Shown here: piece by piece, positions 9,673 to 27,581 of the stretch
Layout: every line of letters starts with the position of its first letter
How positions within the stretch are numbered: position 1 is the stretch's first letter
NCBI GenBank assembly: GCA_947311845.1
Contig: CAMZMU010000020.1
Location: 34,921,946-34,985,945, forward strand
Reading direction: 5' to 3'
Source: Poa pratensis
Taxonomy: Eukaryota; Streptophyta; Magnoliopsida; Poales; Poaceae
Length of the DNA stretch: 64,000 nt
Notes under the pieces: generated by a model
What the model was told of the DNA's origin: nothing
Seen by the model: the letters and a program-made list of their open reading frames with translations, nothing else
Databases searched by the model: none
Made by a program: the position numbers and the translations under genes

Positions 9673-10785
9673 GGGCCCTTTTGTTTGGGCTTCTACCAGC
9701 TTTCCACCAAAAAAAACTGGGGAAGCCAACCAAAAGGCTCGGTTGTGCGTTTGGCTTCTTCCAACACAGCCTCGTTTCCTTCATATCTCTATCTCTACTA
9801 TCTAAAATGAACGATTCGTTCCTTCGTCAAGCCTCTCAGCCTTTCGTCAACACGGTTTTTTCCCGCTACGGTTTTTTCCCCGCTTTGGTTTTTTCCCACC
9901 ACATCAATGCCATATCAAATCTCCGTACGGTAATCCATCAACCAGCATTAAAACACCAATTATTTCAAGGTTAACAAAGCATACAGGTCAAACCTACCAA
10001 AAATGTCCCTAATTATTAAATGACACTAATTAAAGGCTGGATTACATGCCACTAATTATTTCTATGCCAAATATTTTCAAGGTAACAAAGCCTACAGTCA
10101 ATCAAGGGATTGCATGGGGCGCCATTGGTTCCTCATTCTGCCCAACCCGTGTACCGTTGTACATTTTATATTGTATATTTCACTTTTAAAACGCACCTAT
10201 TTTTAATAATATTTTTATTTGCGGATCAAAATGAACTATGATCAATGTGGTTTTTATGAATTTATTGACACTAAATTGGATATGTGCATTATACTCACGG
10301 TATTTAGTTATCTCTCCTGCGTGTGAAAGATCAGTGCTTCCTTTTCACTCCTTCGTGCTTTCGACCTTATATTAAATCATGGTGATTGGAAGATCGCCAC
10401 AATTTTAATGACATGAATGTACAAATGATGGATGTCAAGTCACGCAAAAAAATATTCATATCCCGTTGCAACGCACGGGCAATTAGCTAGTATGAGAAAA
10501 AACATGATTTTAGGTGCTTCCCGAGCTTCCCCGCTAGTCCTCCGAAGGGGCTTCCAGTTTTGGTCATTTCGTTGCGCCTAATTACAAGGAAACTGCCACT
10601 GCCAGGAACAGTACGACTTTTCATGAACGTAAGGGTGCTTCAGACAATTCAACAGTTTACAGATAGACAACCAGCTGGTTTGCCAAATACTTCTATTCAG
10701 AAAAGGCCCTTAGCCAGCTTTTTTTGGACATCAGCTTTTCTACACAGCACCACAGCCAGCCATAGCGAGCCCAAACAAAAGGCCC
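9673..10785. mobile_element. Tourist/Harbinger-type element containing a Helitron
   Basis: The left end GGGCCCTTTTGTTTGGGCTT and the reversed right end GGGCCTTTTGTTTGGGCT are terminal inverted repeats. They are flanked by TTA on both sides (9670-9672 and 10786-10788), the three-base target duplication of PIF/Harbinger elements. There is no transposase, so it depends on an autonomous relative. Removing the Helitron leaves about 414 bp, MITE-like in size. Confidence 0.78.
9792..10490 (+). mobile_element. Non-autonomous Helitron
   Basis: The 5' end TCTCTACTATC (9792; 9786 is also possible) and the 3' end, with hairpin CCCGTTGCAACGCACGGG (10462-10479) followed by CTAG (10487-10490), match the grass Helitron pattern. 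The host bases are A before and T after, as expected for insertion between A and T without duplication. There is no Rep/helicase ORF. Inside are TTTTTTCCC repeats near 9858-9896 and AT-rich sequence. Confidence 0.8.
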
Positions 10786-10788
10786 TTA

Positions 10789-11145
10789 GTTTGCTGCGAG
10801 ACTTAGTACAGGCCGTTAAGAAACGGGCCATTAGTGGACAATTGAAAGAAAGGTAAGTGGGTCGTACGGACCATAAAACGTTGGGTCCAGCAGCATACAA
10901 AATCTATAGACGGCGTTACCGCCGCCGCTGGGAACACGGTACGCCGGTGACGCCGCGTCCGATTCCCCCTTTCCAGCTCGCGACCGCCTCGCCGGAAACC
11001 GCCGCCTTTCTCCCCGCCCCCACCCTGAGCTAAAACCCTACCCCTGCCACTCCGAATCCGATCTCTTCCAACTCCGCCCCACAAGGGCGCCCCAAACAGG
11101 AAGCCCAACCTTGCGACCTTTAGCATCCGTCGCAGCACAACGGAG
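10789..11145 (+). promoter_or_regulatory. TGS1 upstream region
   Basis: This is the stretch between the Harbinger element and the TGS1 start codon. From about 10915 it is rich in CGCC and CCGCC, as in grass 5' UTRs. No firm TATA box is visible, so start sites are probably dispersed. The transposon right end lies only 358 bp from the ATG. Confidence 0.4.
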
Positions 11146-16901
<5,756 letters not shown>

Positions 16902-16924
<23 letters not shown>

Positions 16925-16992
16925 TGGTCCGGACCCGAAAATCTTCAAAGAGGACAGTTTGGTCGTGGAGCACTTCCGGACCCGAAAATCAC
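16902..16992 (+). repeat. Short direct repeat across the TGS1 stop codon
   Basis: GACAGTTTGGTCGTGGAGCA occurs at 16901-16920 and again about 50 bp on, each followed by a GGACCCGAAAATC block. In the first copy the repeat is followed by TGA, the TGS1 stop; in the second by TTC, which would read on. The stop therefore lies at a duplication junction. Confidence 0.75.
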
Positions 16993-17210
16993 ATTCGTTC
17001 GTGAACACTTCAGAGGCTCAGATGCATCTGAAAATCCAAGTATTCTGCTGGATGGGAGATTCTGTGTCGCTTTTTGACATATGCTTTGGGAAGCACAACG
17101 TGCCGCTGGGGTCATGTATTAGTGAATTCGGTGAGAAACTTAGTATGGTGGAGTATCTGTCCTTTTCTTTTTTTGCCCAGTGTAGCTTATGCCTTGCTAC
17201 TGGGCGTCTT

Positions 17211-17436
17211 GGGCTAGATTGAACTGTGAAGTGAAATGAAAAACATCTGAGATGGAAGGGACGGTGGCTGGTGTTGGAATTTGTGGTCTTTTGCCCATGG
17301 CCCAACTAAATTCCGAAATTCTCGGGCTAGATTGAACTGTGAAGTGAAATGAAAAACATCTGAGATGGAAGGGACGGTGTCTGGTGTTGGAATTTGTGGG
17401 CTTTTGCCCATGGCCTAACTAAATTCCGAAATTCTC
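17211..17436 (+). repeat. 113-bp tandem duplication across an LTR boundary
   Basis: The block at 17211-17323 recurs at 17324-17436. Each copy has about 61 bp of host sequence (starting GGGCTAGATTGAACTG) followed by the first 52 bp of an LTR (TGTTGGAATTTGTGG). The duplication therefore happened after the LTR had inserted. Confidence 0.85.
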
Positions 17437-18211
17437 ATGACCCATTTGTACGGCTGGTTTGGGGACTAAAGTTTAGTCCCACGTTGCTAGTTGAGAGAGA
17501 GTTGCACCATCTTATAAGGTGGAGTGTTGTGTTACTTGGTGTGAGAACACAAGGCTCTCTCTCGCGCACTCTGTCGCCGCCGCTTGCTCGTCACGACGCG
17601 CCGCGGGTTGCGGGAATGAGCTGATGCCTATATTTTTGCAGTCCGGGATTGTTTTGCAGTTTCGATTCCTTTGGATCGTGGGCTGTTACCGATTAGATCG
17701 TGGGGCTGCGCCCACTTATTGGCAGAGGCAAACCCTAGCCGCCACTATGCAACACATGGTCGCTTGCCGCTCCAGTTTCAGAACCTTGCGCCGTCGTCTT
17801 TCAAGTATTCTCCATCACGTCTTCCGGCGTGCACTGGTTGGAGGGATAGGAGGCCTCTAGAACCCCGCCTCTTGTGATCCTGTACAGGAGAGGGGCGATC
17901 AGGTTTTTTGGGAGCGCACTCGCGTGACTACTGGCATCGAGTTCTTCCAACGACGACTTCTTCCCGACATCGCCAACCTCTTCATCAACGACATGGGCGA
18001 CGTCAACGCTGCTGCTGCACCGTATGATTTCCTGATCTTCTTGTTTGAGATATTGCTACAGTTTCTGCTTGTAATTTTTGCTCTTGATTTGTTCTGTTCA
18101 TCTACTGTTTTAGTAGATCGCATGATTAGTTTATTTCTAGTTATTCTAGTCATAAATTGTTTACTGTTTTCGTGGATTAAATCAATTGCTAAATTGCTTA
18201 TATATTCAACA
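17272..18211 (+). mobile_element. Solo LTR downstream of TGS1
   Basis: It starts TGTTGGAATTTG and ends ATTCAACA, and is flanked by GCTGG on both sides (17267-17271 and 18212-18216). There is no internal region and no second LTR, so it is a solo LTR left by recombination, about 940 bp including the partial tandem copy of its first 52 bp. The superfamily is uncertain. It lies 350 bp after the TGS1 stop and may shape the 3' UTR. Confidence 0.72.
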
Positions 18212-18216
18212 GCTGG

Positions 18217-19785
18217 TTTGTTCCTTAACAGGGAAATTGCTCGTGCCCGAGCGACGCGCATCTCCATCCATGCTCTGCGTGTCCTATAAAGCAACTGATG
18301 CAAGAACAGAGGAGACAACATAATGGAAAGGAAAACCAAACGCCAGAAACCACAAGAATGATGGTAAATCAAAGAACGTGGAACCGAGAAGAAGAAACAT
18401 TAGCAATAGAGAAAAAAGATGGTAACAAATTTGCCTGCAAAAAAAAACATGGTAACAAATTTAAGGTGATGTACCGTATGGCTGGAACTGCATTTTGAGC
18501 AGAGAGGGAACCGTAAATGGAATTCTTTAGCAGTAACAAAAAAAATCATATCACAACAGATTAAACAAGCCGCCTACTACAATTCCAAACCATGTTCCCT
18601 ATATAGGAAACGTAAAACTAAAAAATGTATAGAATAGAAAAGGTAAGCATGAACTTTCCTTTCTATCTCCTGCCACCCCCTGATAACCTAGGGTTTTCTC
18701 CTCACCAAGCCCCCTTTATAACCCCGTAATCTTACAAAGTCCAACGGTCCATCGAGGAGCCGCCACCGCCGTGGCAAAAAAGCCCAGCCGACCTTCCACT
18801 AAATTCCATTGATATCTTCTCTTCTCCTCTACGTTTTAATAGAGTAGCCGCTTTGGAGAGGTGTGATCTTCATACCCATCGAGATTTGAATTGGTTGTTC
18901 ACGTCGGTAAGCCCTAAGGTGCATTTGACTTGTGTTGTGCGCAATGAAGTATTTGAGCCATGTGTCCTATGTTTCACCAAGCATCTAGTTTGTGTGCATG
19001 TATGTTTTCAAGATGTCAATAGCCTAAACACTCTAAATCTGTGGTGCATCCTTATTTTGGTCTTACACGAAATTATATAGGTGTATCTGTGTTTATAGTT
19101 CCTAAATATTTTTGGTCTGCTTAGATCAACTTCTTGGATATAAGTAGATATTTTAGCATGCTGACAAGAATGTCCCTAATCTGACTTTGCGGAGTCTTAG
19201 TTTTTGTGAAACTAATGTGAGATTACATAGTAATATTGTTGGGCTAGTTGTTCTCAAGATTGAAATTTTCACCACCTGGCAAAGATCCAAGGCCTATGTA
19301 TATGGACGATAAAATGGATCACCGTGTAGAAATAAATTCTTTCATTTTCTGATGGTGTACTATTTTTATTAAAATATTGTCAATTAGTATAGTGTTACCT
19401 TTTATCTCGTGAAAGCAGTTGGGCGACGAGTTAAGACATACATTTTTTTGTCACAAAGGATGGTGCAATATGAAGCATTCATTAACACACATTATATGCG
19501 TGCTATTTGGTTTCCTTATTTCCACAGTGAAATGATTGAATTTATAAATCTCATGAATATATGTTTGGAAAATGTTGGAGAGCACATGAAGATCTATTAT
19601 GTTTTGAGCTCATGTAGTCATGTTAGTGAATAGGTGCCACAAGGGATAAAAACTTGTCTGCCTACCCAATGCATGCATGTGGTGACCTTTCTATGTATAT
19701 ATTCCGATTTCCCCAACCAGGGTAACAAGTGTGTGTATGGTGCCACACGCACATGGTGCACGCATGTATGTTTGTGTCTGTATGA
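18217..19785. other. Intergenic sequence, no gene recognised
   Basis: About 1.6 kb of AT-rich sequence with a C-rich patch near 18670-18800. Short open frames here have no recognisable domain and no splice pattern that I could join. Confidence 0.4.
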
Positions 19786-21264
19786 ACATGTGCAACGCCC
19801 CGGGATTTTTCCTCAATTAGATTTGTCTGTTTTTCTTTTTGCATCATCATGTCATCATGTATCTTGTTATCACCTTGCATGTTTTGCTAAAGAACTAAAA
19901 ATATTATTTTTGCAAGCCCTATTTTGTTTTACAAATTAATAAATCATTCTCCCTCTCTTTCTATTTTAATAAAACCCAAAATAATATTTGGGAATAATTG
20001 CAAAACTATGTCAAATCAAAATTAAAGTTTTGTAAATTATTTTGTAAAAGCCTTGCCTCTCTTTTATTCCTCTCTTTTCTATTTATTTTCCCTCTTTTCT
20101 ATCTCCTTTATCTATCTCTCTTTTTCCCCTCTCTTTCTATTTCCTGGAAATTGATAAGAGGCCGAAGCACCTCAATTCAGCCCATCTCTTGTCCCTGCCT
20201 CCTTTCGGCCCAGCCCATCTCCTTCTCCCTCCCTGTCCCTTTCTTCTTCTCCCGTACAGAGAGCACACCATGTGTGTGGCCGTGGCCACCACCACCACTG
20301 CTGCCTCCTTTTCCCCTCCATAAAACCACCACGGCTGCCTTCTCCTCAGCCCTAGCTTTGCCTCTCCTCCTTGCGCCGCCACCAGCTCTCTCCCTCCCCT
20401 TTCTTCTTCTTCCCGAGAAAATCGACGCCATGGCGGTGGCGAGCCCAAGCTCGCGGCCCCGGTGACTCCATCCACCTCATTTTCTCCCTGCGCGCCAGGA
20501 GCCGCGTCTTGCCTTCCTCCGCCCTCGACAGCAAGCAGGAGACCCGGGAAGCACGGACGACCCCACGCTAAGCTCGTCTTCTTCTTTCGGCCGGGTGCGC
20601 GCCGTCATCGTCCCCGTTGGTCCGCGCATCCCCGACCCAAGCCTCCATGTCCCGGAGATCCATGCCGCTGTGCTCCATCTTCGCCGCCAAGAATAAGAGC
20701 CGGAAGAGCCCCAGGACAGCCGCAGTAACCTCCTCTTCTTCGACGCCGACCGTCCGCGGGCCAAGGCCACGATCTTCTTCCTCTACTTCCCGTCGCCGTC
20801 GTCCGCGGGCTGCACAACCACGACAACCTCAGTCCCTCGGTGAGCCTCCCGTCCGCCTGGAAATCTTCCCTCTTTCCCTCTCTTGCTCTGTGTTCTCGCC
20901 GTCGAGCGATGCTGCCGGTCACCGTCCTGCCATGGCCGCAGCCATGTTGAGCTCGTGCGTGAGCTTGCTGCCGCTCCCGTGCCTCCCCTACCTTTCTTCC
21001 GCGTCCGAGCCACCCTCCAGCAGCATCACCGCACCCCGGAGACTTCAGAATCGCCCGCTTCTGTTCGTCGTCACCGGAGTTCTCTCGGACATCGTCGCCG
21101 TCGCTCTGCTTCAGAAAGCCTGAAGCTTTCCCGTCTAAAAATTCAGTTAGCGCAGCTATGTTGTTTCATGTCTGTTGAGGTGCAGAACCAGTCACAAGCA
21201 GCGATCCGGTCCAGTGGCAAGCAAGGCACGAATCCATCCAGGAGATCCCGAGTTCGAATCCTCT

Positions 21265-21812
21265 CGGAAGCAACGCCTCCTCTTTTTGCTTTTATTCCAA
21301 GCTGACATCCGGGCCTGCTCGTCAGCCTCTCTGGCTCGTTTCCTTTGCATCCAGGCCCCTGGTCTTTTTCTGTTTTGTATCTGGAGCCCTCCAATCTTTC
21401 TGTTCATCACGCACAGATCCCTTTGCATCGGAGGCAACGCCTCCTCTGTTTCGCTTTTATTCCAAGCTAACATCCGGGCCCGCTTTTATTCCAAGCTGAC
21501 ATCCGGGCCCCGCTCGTCAGCCTCTCTGGCTCGTTTCCAGTGACAAATCCCTTTGCATCCAGGCCCCTGGTCTTTTTCTGTTTTGTATCTGGAGCCCTCC
21601 AATCTTTCTGTTCATCACGCACAGATCCCTTTGCATCGGAGGCAACGCCTCCTCTTTTTCACTTTTATTCCAAGCTGACATCCAGGGCCCGCTCGTCAGC
21701 CTCTCTGGCTCGTTTCCAGTGACAAATCCCTTTGCATCCAGGCCCCTAGTCTTTTCTGTTTTGTATCTGGAGCCCTCCAATCTTTCTGTTCATCACGCAC
21801 AGATCCCTGTCT
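21265..21812 (+). repeat. Minisatellite inside the 4.1-kb LTR unit
   Basis: About three copies of a 165-205-bp unit, marked by GGCAACGCCTCCTCT, TTTTATTCCAAGCTGACATC and CAGGCCCCTGGTCTTTTTC. The copies differ by small indels; the middle one contains a partial extra copy of the TTTTATTCCAAGCT segment near 21480. Confidence 0.85.
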
Positions 21813-23699
21813 TTTGCAGAAACATCCCTCTACTTCAAATGCTTATATCTTTTATTTTATAAATGCAAATAATGCAAATTATATATCTATTTTGATAAAA
21901 AAATGCAAGTAATATTAATATGTCATCCATGTTCCTGTTTGCATCTTCTATCTTCTTGCTTAGTGGTCTTTTGCATTAACACCTAAATAACTAAATATGG
22001 AATTGTGAGGATTTGACAAAGTGATCAAATCCATTCCATTTAATTTTGAGTAGCTCACACATGCCTTGTTTAAACCTGTTAATCAACATTTAAATCGGTG
22101 GTTAGATAAATAATTTGAACCTTAATATTAATTGTCGGAATCCTGGTTCCGCTTAATTTGGCTAAAGTTGAATCCTGTCTTGCATCTTGCCCTGTCATGC
22201 ATCATGAACATGTTGGATCTTTTGCCGTAGTAGTAAGTGTTGCATCCGCTGTTCTTTCCAGTGTTTGCTCCGTCTTCGCGAATAGGACGTTGAGATGATG
22301 TAAGCAACGACAAGTTCTTCTTCCATGCTGGATTCCAGGCAAGCACTGTTCTCTTGTTCCCAATGCATTGTCTTTCATCCTTGTCATTGATCTCTGCTAC
22401 CCTTATGTTACGATGCTTATGCGATCCTATCCATGTTTACCCTGCTGCCATGATATAGCCCCACCTCCACATCCTATCACCCTGTTGTTTGTTTACCTTG
22501 TTGGCCTTGCAAGTCGTAGCGCATGATTAGGCTGTTACGTTTATCTTCTTGTTGTTACCTGTATCTTTAAATCCCTGGTAAGTGGTTATCTGCTTTACTT
22601 TATGTTGTGGGACGATGTTACCTTAAGATAAGGCACCGGCAGGAGGCCCTTTGTGGGTTTTGGTCCTTCTGGTGTCGCTGTAGTTCTTGTCCGTGGATCC
22701 AAGAATGAGCGCGCTATCCACATGTGGGACCTAATGGGACTCCCCGCGACCTGTGACCCGATTTGAAGCCTTGTCCAGGGCACCGCATGTAGTTCGGGCT
22801 TTCCATTTGGCGTACGCACATCACCCTTTTATGCAGGTGAAGATGTTGTTGATGATGATGATGGTACTTAACCGATGTGCGTACAATTTTATAGGATTGT
22901 GGACGCCTCCCAACCAGGTAGCTACCCTAGAGGAGGCCTGGGAAGGTAGTGTCTCACAAACAGTTGGGTCTATGTCGGAGCCTCGGCCGGACTCTTGATG
23001 CGGGTAAGATCCTAGCTAGGTGGTTCCCTGGACTTCGTCGAAGAGAAGTGAAAGGTCGTGTCGATCGCTTCCGCGACAATTCGATGTGTGTGTTAAAAAA
23101 TAGTGCACCCATGCAGGGTTAAATCTTTTCGAAAAGCCGTGTCCGCGGTTATGGACGACTTGGTGAAGATGCTAGCTAACAAGATTAGGCAACTTACATC
23201 TAGTAATGATAGCTCTTAAACTTGCTACGCTGTGTGAGTGCCTTTGGATTGCTTACTCGTGGGTTAATCGAGTAAGTGATAATCGGCTGGGTATTGTTTG
23301 GTGTTAGTATCTAGCTGGTTCCTTGCTCGCGTTCTTATCGCTATCTTATAGACGAAAGTTGTAGCGTGTCTTCTGTAGATGACTTAGTGCTGCTGCTTCA
23401 GTCCACCAATCCTTTATATTTTGGGAGCCTTTGTATTGGCTCCAAGTGTGCTTTGCTTGCCAGGTAAATTCCATTACCTGACCCAATCTTTTTGGGCTGT
23501 TTTGCATTGAACAGTCAACAGGTTTGAAGTCTGACGACGTTAGCTTGGGAATCCCTCCGGCTTGGCCTGGGCAGGGATTCAGACGCCATCGTTTATCTTC
23601 AGGGCTCTTAGTCCAATTTGTATCTTGTCCGTAGTCGGACACTAGTTTGCTTTCGCTGTAATTTGTATCTTTGTAATGTATCAGTTGTATCTTGACTCG

Positions 23700-23904
23700 T
23701 TTGAGTCGTTCTTGTATATATATACCTCATCTTGTTGTTGTTGCGGATTCTTTCGTGAACTGTTGTAATGTTATCACAAATCCACCCACATAACGCGCAT
23801 GTTTCGGCGTGCACGTTATGTCTGGTGGGCGTCCTGAGATCGTTATTATGCGGGTTTTGGCGGGATCGCTAAAATCCGCATGGTACCGATTTTGGGGCGT
23901 CACA
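23700..23904 (+). promoter_or_regulatory. Putative LTR promoter pointing at the B3 gene
   Basis: TTGTATATATATACCTCATC (about 23712) is a good plant TATA box near the 3' end of the LTR unit. Transcription from it would leave the LTR and enter the B3 gene, whose start codon is 210 bp beyond the LTR end. Activity is inferred, not shown. Confidence 0.4.
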
Positions 23905-25374
23905 ACATGGTAGTGTATGTGTGCTTATCTTTCCAGGTTCTAATATAAATAAGGAATAACTATTGTTATGTTTTCTTACCATAATAGCTTATATGAAAAT
24001 TATTGATATCTTGGTTGTTAATTTTGTAGCAAAAAGAAGGTGTATGAGTGTTCTTGGAAATAAAAATTACAATGTAGGAATAAAAAGCAAAACATAAGGA
24101 GAAAGAGAAGGACATGGATGATCAAAGGAAAATGGAAGAAAATAATAAAGAGGATGATGGGCCAAAGAAAAATAATGACAAGGAGGAGATGGAAAACAAT
24201 ATTTGTCCTCAATTCTTTAAGTTGGTCATGCCCGAGATATCTACAGAACACGTGGTAGGTTTTCTTGTTTTACCAATTGTCTTATTTACCAAAATTTATA
24301 TCTTTTGTTATTTTTTTTGTTGAAGTTGATGGATCAAAATATGAGATATAATTCTCATTCAATATCTAAGATGTCACCATCTCAGTTTTCTCTACCATAT
24401 TTTGCATGGTTGTTGTGAAGGTTCACGTTTTCATTACAGTCCACCTTATGGATGGTTACCACTAATTTGAGAATGCTAAATGCTACATAGTTTATTATGA
24501 TCCTAATTTTTTTGTACTTGATATGTTTCAAACATAGACTAGACTATGTTGTGTGCCATAGAAATAGAATGAAAGGGAGATAACATGCCTGTAGGGGTAT
24601 ACCTATAACAGTTTTTACCAAATACAATGTTCGAGGGACCAATGGCTTGGCTTGTTGTATAAGAGGGCAAAGTTAAACATGACATGCATGTTTGGATAAT
24701 ATACTTGGAATCTTCGACCCTGAATTAGTTTATATTGTAATTTCCAAACAAATATATGTTTGTCCAAATAAGAAAAATATGTTAACACCTAACTATTTAT
24801 CAGATTCTTGAAATCAATATCCAGGTACTTAATATGACAGTCAACATCATCATGTTTCACAACCGTACATATTTACAGGGCTTGTTCAAAATTGACATCT
24901 ATGAGTATTGTGTTGAATGTGAAGTATACGAGTATACTGCATTTTGCATGTAAGGAGTGCTATTGAGATGAAAATAGTGTTGATTTTTTCTATACATTTG
25001 TCCAATTGTTGGCTGATTGACATATTGTCATAAGAAGTAACATAATTGTGTCGCATGCAAAAGATCAACCAATTAACCTTTGGTAACCAGCAAGGTGGTT
25101 TTGAGGTTCAAGGACCTAACTAAGACCAGCATTTGGACTCCATTATTTCAGACTCATATTTATAATAGTTTCAATTTTGGTTGACTCTTAGATGGTTTTT
25201 GTTTGTTCTCCACAATGCCCATCAAAATTGGCTTAAATATATGGCATGTTAGTTATGCCATTTGAAGTTTTGAATATACAACGCTGATGCATGTAAAATG
25301 CATACATGAACTTTGCATTATTTTACTTATATTCCAGTCATATTTGCATCATATAAGGGTTATATCACTGTTTT

Positions 25375-26628
25375 TTGAGAACTGCATCTGGATTAATAGA
25401 AACTTGAATACAACGGTATTACACTGGAATCATCCAGTCCCCTATTACAAGAACAAACCAGAGAAAACAGAAAAAGAAGCATGCAACTCTGGCAGCTCCT
25501 GCAAATCGAAATCCACGACCGTCCATGTCCTCGTCGCTGCTCCACCGGAGAGAAGAAGACCGGTCGCTGGGTCACCTGCTCAAGACGATTGGGAACCAAC
25601 GTCCCGTTGATGTCGCCGCATGTGTCGCTCGCCGCTCGCAGCGAGACCTTGGCGTCGAAGAAGGAGAATCGGCGGGGGGCACGCCCCGACTTGAACAGGA
25701 TGTCGAGCCGGATTAGCCATAGAAGGCCATCGTCGGACCTCGCAGTGAATCCAGCAGAGGGGAAACCGCAGTTAACACCAGATCCAGCAAACAACCTCCT
25801 CGCGCCGCCACCGCGACGGCCTGCTCGGAAGCATCGAAGAAACCCGAGCTTATTTGATGAAGATCCCGGCTCCGGCACCTCTAGCTTTCCGCCGCACCAT
25901 GCGGCCACCGCTAGAGATACCCTCGCCGCTCGCCACAGGACGCAGCTCAGATACGCCGGCAGCAAGCTCCGCAGCAGCACGCCACCCAACCTCTCCCCCT
26001 CGCCACCGAGGCCGGCCAGGAGAAGAAAGGCTCCGCACCGAGAGAGAGGACCGAGGCGCTTATTGAAGGAGAGACGAGTCGCGGCCGAGCAACCTCCATA
26101 CGTCTTCCTCCTCGGAAGCACGTCAGAGACAGCCAGCCAGCACCGCCCGCGTCGCGCCAAAACACCAGGACGGACGAACTCGAGACCAAAGCTGCTGTAC
26201 AAACCTCCAGGATCCCTCGATGAAGTCGCAGCCGAACATCACCGATGCAGCGGAGGAACCAGAGGACAAAAAGGCAAAGCATGGCTAGCACCGCCACCTC
26301 GCCAGCCACACCCAAGGCCACACCACTCCCAGCAAGCTCATCGACAACCACCGCCAAGGGCGCCGCCGAGATGGAGGCCAAGCTGCAGGGGACTTATTCC
26401 AACCAACGGCGCCGCAACCTCCATCAAATCGACGCCGATTGGAGACCTAATCCTACTATATACACACCGGAGACACAGATCCGGGTTTCCCCCGCTCTCC
26501 CGCCGCCGAAGCAGCCGCCGGAGAGGGAAGGAAACCGCGGTCTGGCTGCCGGCGAACTTGGACGCCTTGTTTTCTCCTCTCAAGTACTGTAGCACGGGAG
26601 AGGAGGATAGGTGGGGAAAGTAATGGTT
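25375..26628 (-). mobile_element. Non-autonomous LINE-like retroposon, copy 1
   Basis: The 1254-bp insertion is bounded by an 18-bp duplication GGGTTATATCACTGTTTT (25357-25374 and 26629-26646), far longer than for LTR or DNA elements and typical of target-primed reverse transcription. On the minus strand it ends ...CAGATGCAGTTCTCAAAAAA, a short A tail. The interior is GC-rich; minus-strand frames show no known domain. It shares an end structure with the insertion at 38425-39344 (a CCCTCCCGCCGCCG-type block near the 5' end and TTGAGA at the tail), so the two form one family. Confidence 0.72.
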
Positions 26629-26834
26629 GGGTTATATCACTGTTTTATAATGATTTTGGGAATATTTGATATGTTTCCTATTTTTTTATGGAATTAACCC
26701 TGCACAGGCAGAAAACCCTATTTCTATATTTTAATGTTTCAGGGACCCAAACGACGTCCAAATGACCTGCAAATTTACGAGCGTCAATTTTTGGAAGGAA
26801 GAAGACTTGGGAGCGAAGGAAGCAAACAAGCGGA

Positions 26835-26916
26835 GACCCGAGGGCCAAGATAGGTGGGCCCACGCGGCCAGGTACATGGGCCGCGTGGGACCCCCCTTTT
26901 GGGCCTCGGAGCTCCG
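26835..26916. promoter_or_regulatory. U3 palindrome, element A 5' LTR
   Basis: GTGGGCCCACGCGGCC (26854-26869), a nine-base loop, then GGCCGCGTGGG (26879 onward), with imperfectly complementary flanks CCCGAGGGCC and TTGGGCCTCGG. It lies about 20-30 bp before the TATA box. GTGGGCCCAC contains the site bound by plant class I TCP factors (GTGGGNCC/GGNCCCAC). Confidence 0.8.
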
Positions 26917-27581
26917 TCTTGACCTAAAACCGACTATAAAAATAGCCCCCCGACGTTCTCTGGAAGGAGCGCCGCAGAAACACAGAAACACCGAAACAGA
27001 GACCTGGAGCTGCAGATTGGAGTGGGAAAACTCCGGCGGGGCGCTGTCGGCGTGGTCTCCATCTTCTCCAACGACTTCTCCACCGTCTCCATGATGAAGA
27101 GGGAGTAGTCCACCCCTGGACTATAGGTTTGTGGAAGTAACTTATGTATCTCTCCTCTCTCTTGAGCTTCACTAATTAGTACCGTATGAGCTGCTGAACA
27201 TGATTACGGTTATCTATGTAATACCTTTGTGGTGAATCTTTTTATGAGTTAATATATGTTTGAGATTGCAATGGTTTTGTTTCAGTTATGAAAGTAGATG
27301 CATATTATGTACCCCGTTCTTATTTACTTGTCATGATCAAGCATGTTTATGAGAGCGTGTGAGGGGAACGTGTGCATTAGTTGGAGTAACGGGGGTGGCT
27401 AGTGCAGTGAACGTGAGAGAAAGTTCTGCGATCCACTTGGGTATCTCTACCTTACTTTGTTGCCTCACTAGGATGAAAAGAAATACCATGCTACCGGAGG
27501 TGTGGTTGTGACCATTGCGCCACTTCCTCCATGACTAGTTCTAGCATGTTCTTATTTTAACTTCATGTCATGATACTTATT

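Larger units (their letters stand above)
19791..23904 (+). mobile_element. 4.1-kb solo LTR-like unit (LARD-type)
   Basis: The ends are TGCAACGCCCCGGGATTTT and ...TTTTGGGGCGTCACA, with a perfect five-base duplication ACATG on each side (19786-19790 and 23905-23909). There is no primer-binding site, polypurine tract, coding domain or internal copy of either end, so the whole unit behaves like a single LTR, of the size seen in large non-autonomous Triticeae elements such as Sukkula (comparison from memory). A TATA box (TTGTATATATATACC, about 23712) near the right end suggests plus-strand transcription. It contains a minisatellite at 21270-21810. Confidence 0.72.

Noticed and set aside
18853..19633. 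Open frames at 18853-19080 and 19409-19633 as extra upstream exons of the B3 gene
   Set aside because: No B3 motif or splice join could be found, and the 24114 ATG gives a complete start of the domain.
20137..21123. Several long open frames in the GC-rich part of the 4.1-kb LTR unit
   Set aside because: Frames occur on both strands, are simple in composition and have no domain.
25393..26202. 269-codon minus-strand frame in the same retroposon
   Set aside because: Correct strand, but no known domain and no conservation visible in copy 2; not enough to call a gene.
25481..26623. 380-codon plus-strand open frame inside the LINE-like retroposon
   Set aside because: GC-rich, Arg/Pro/Ser-heavy translation without domain; it opposes the inferred direction of the retroposon and looks like composition, not a gene.
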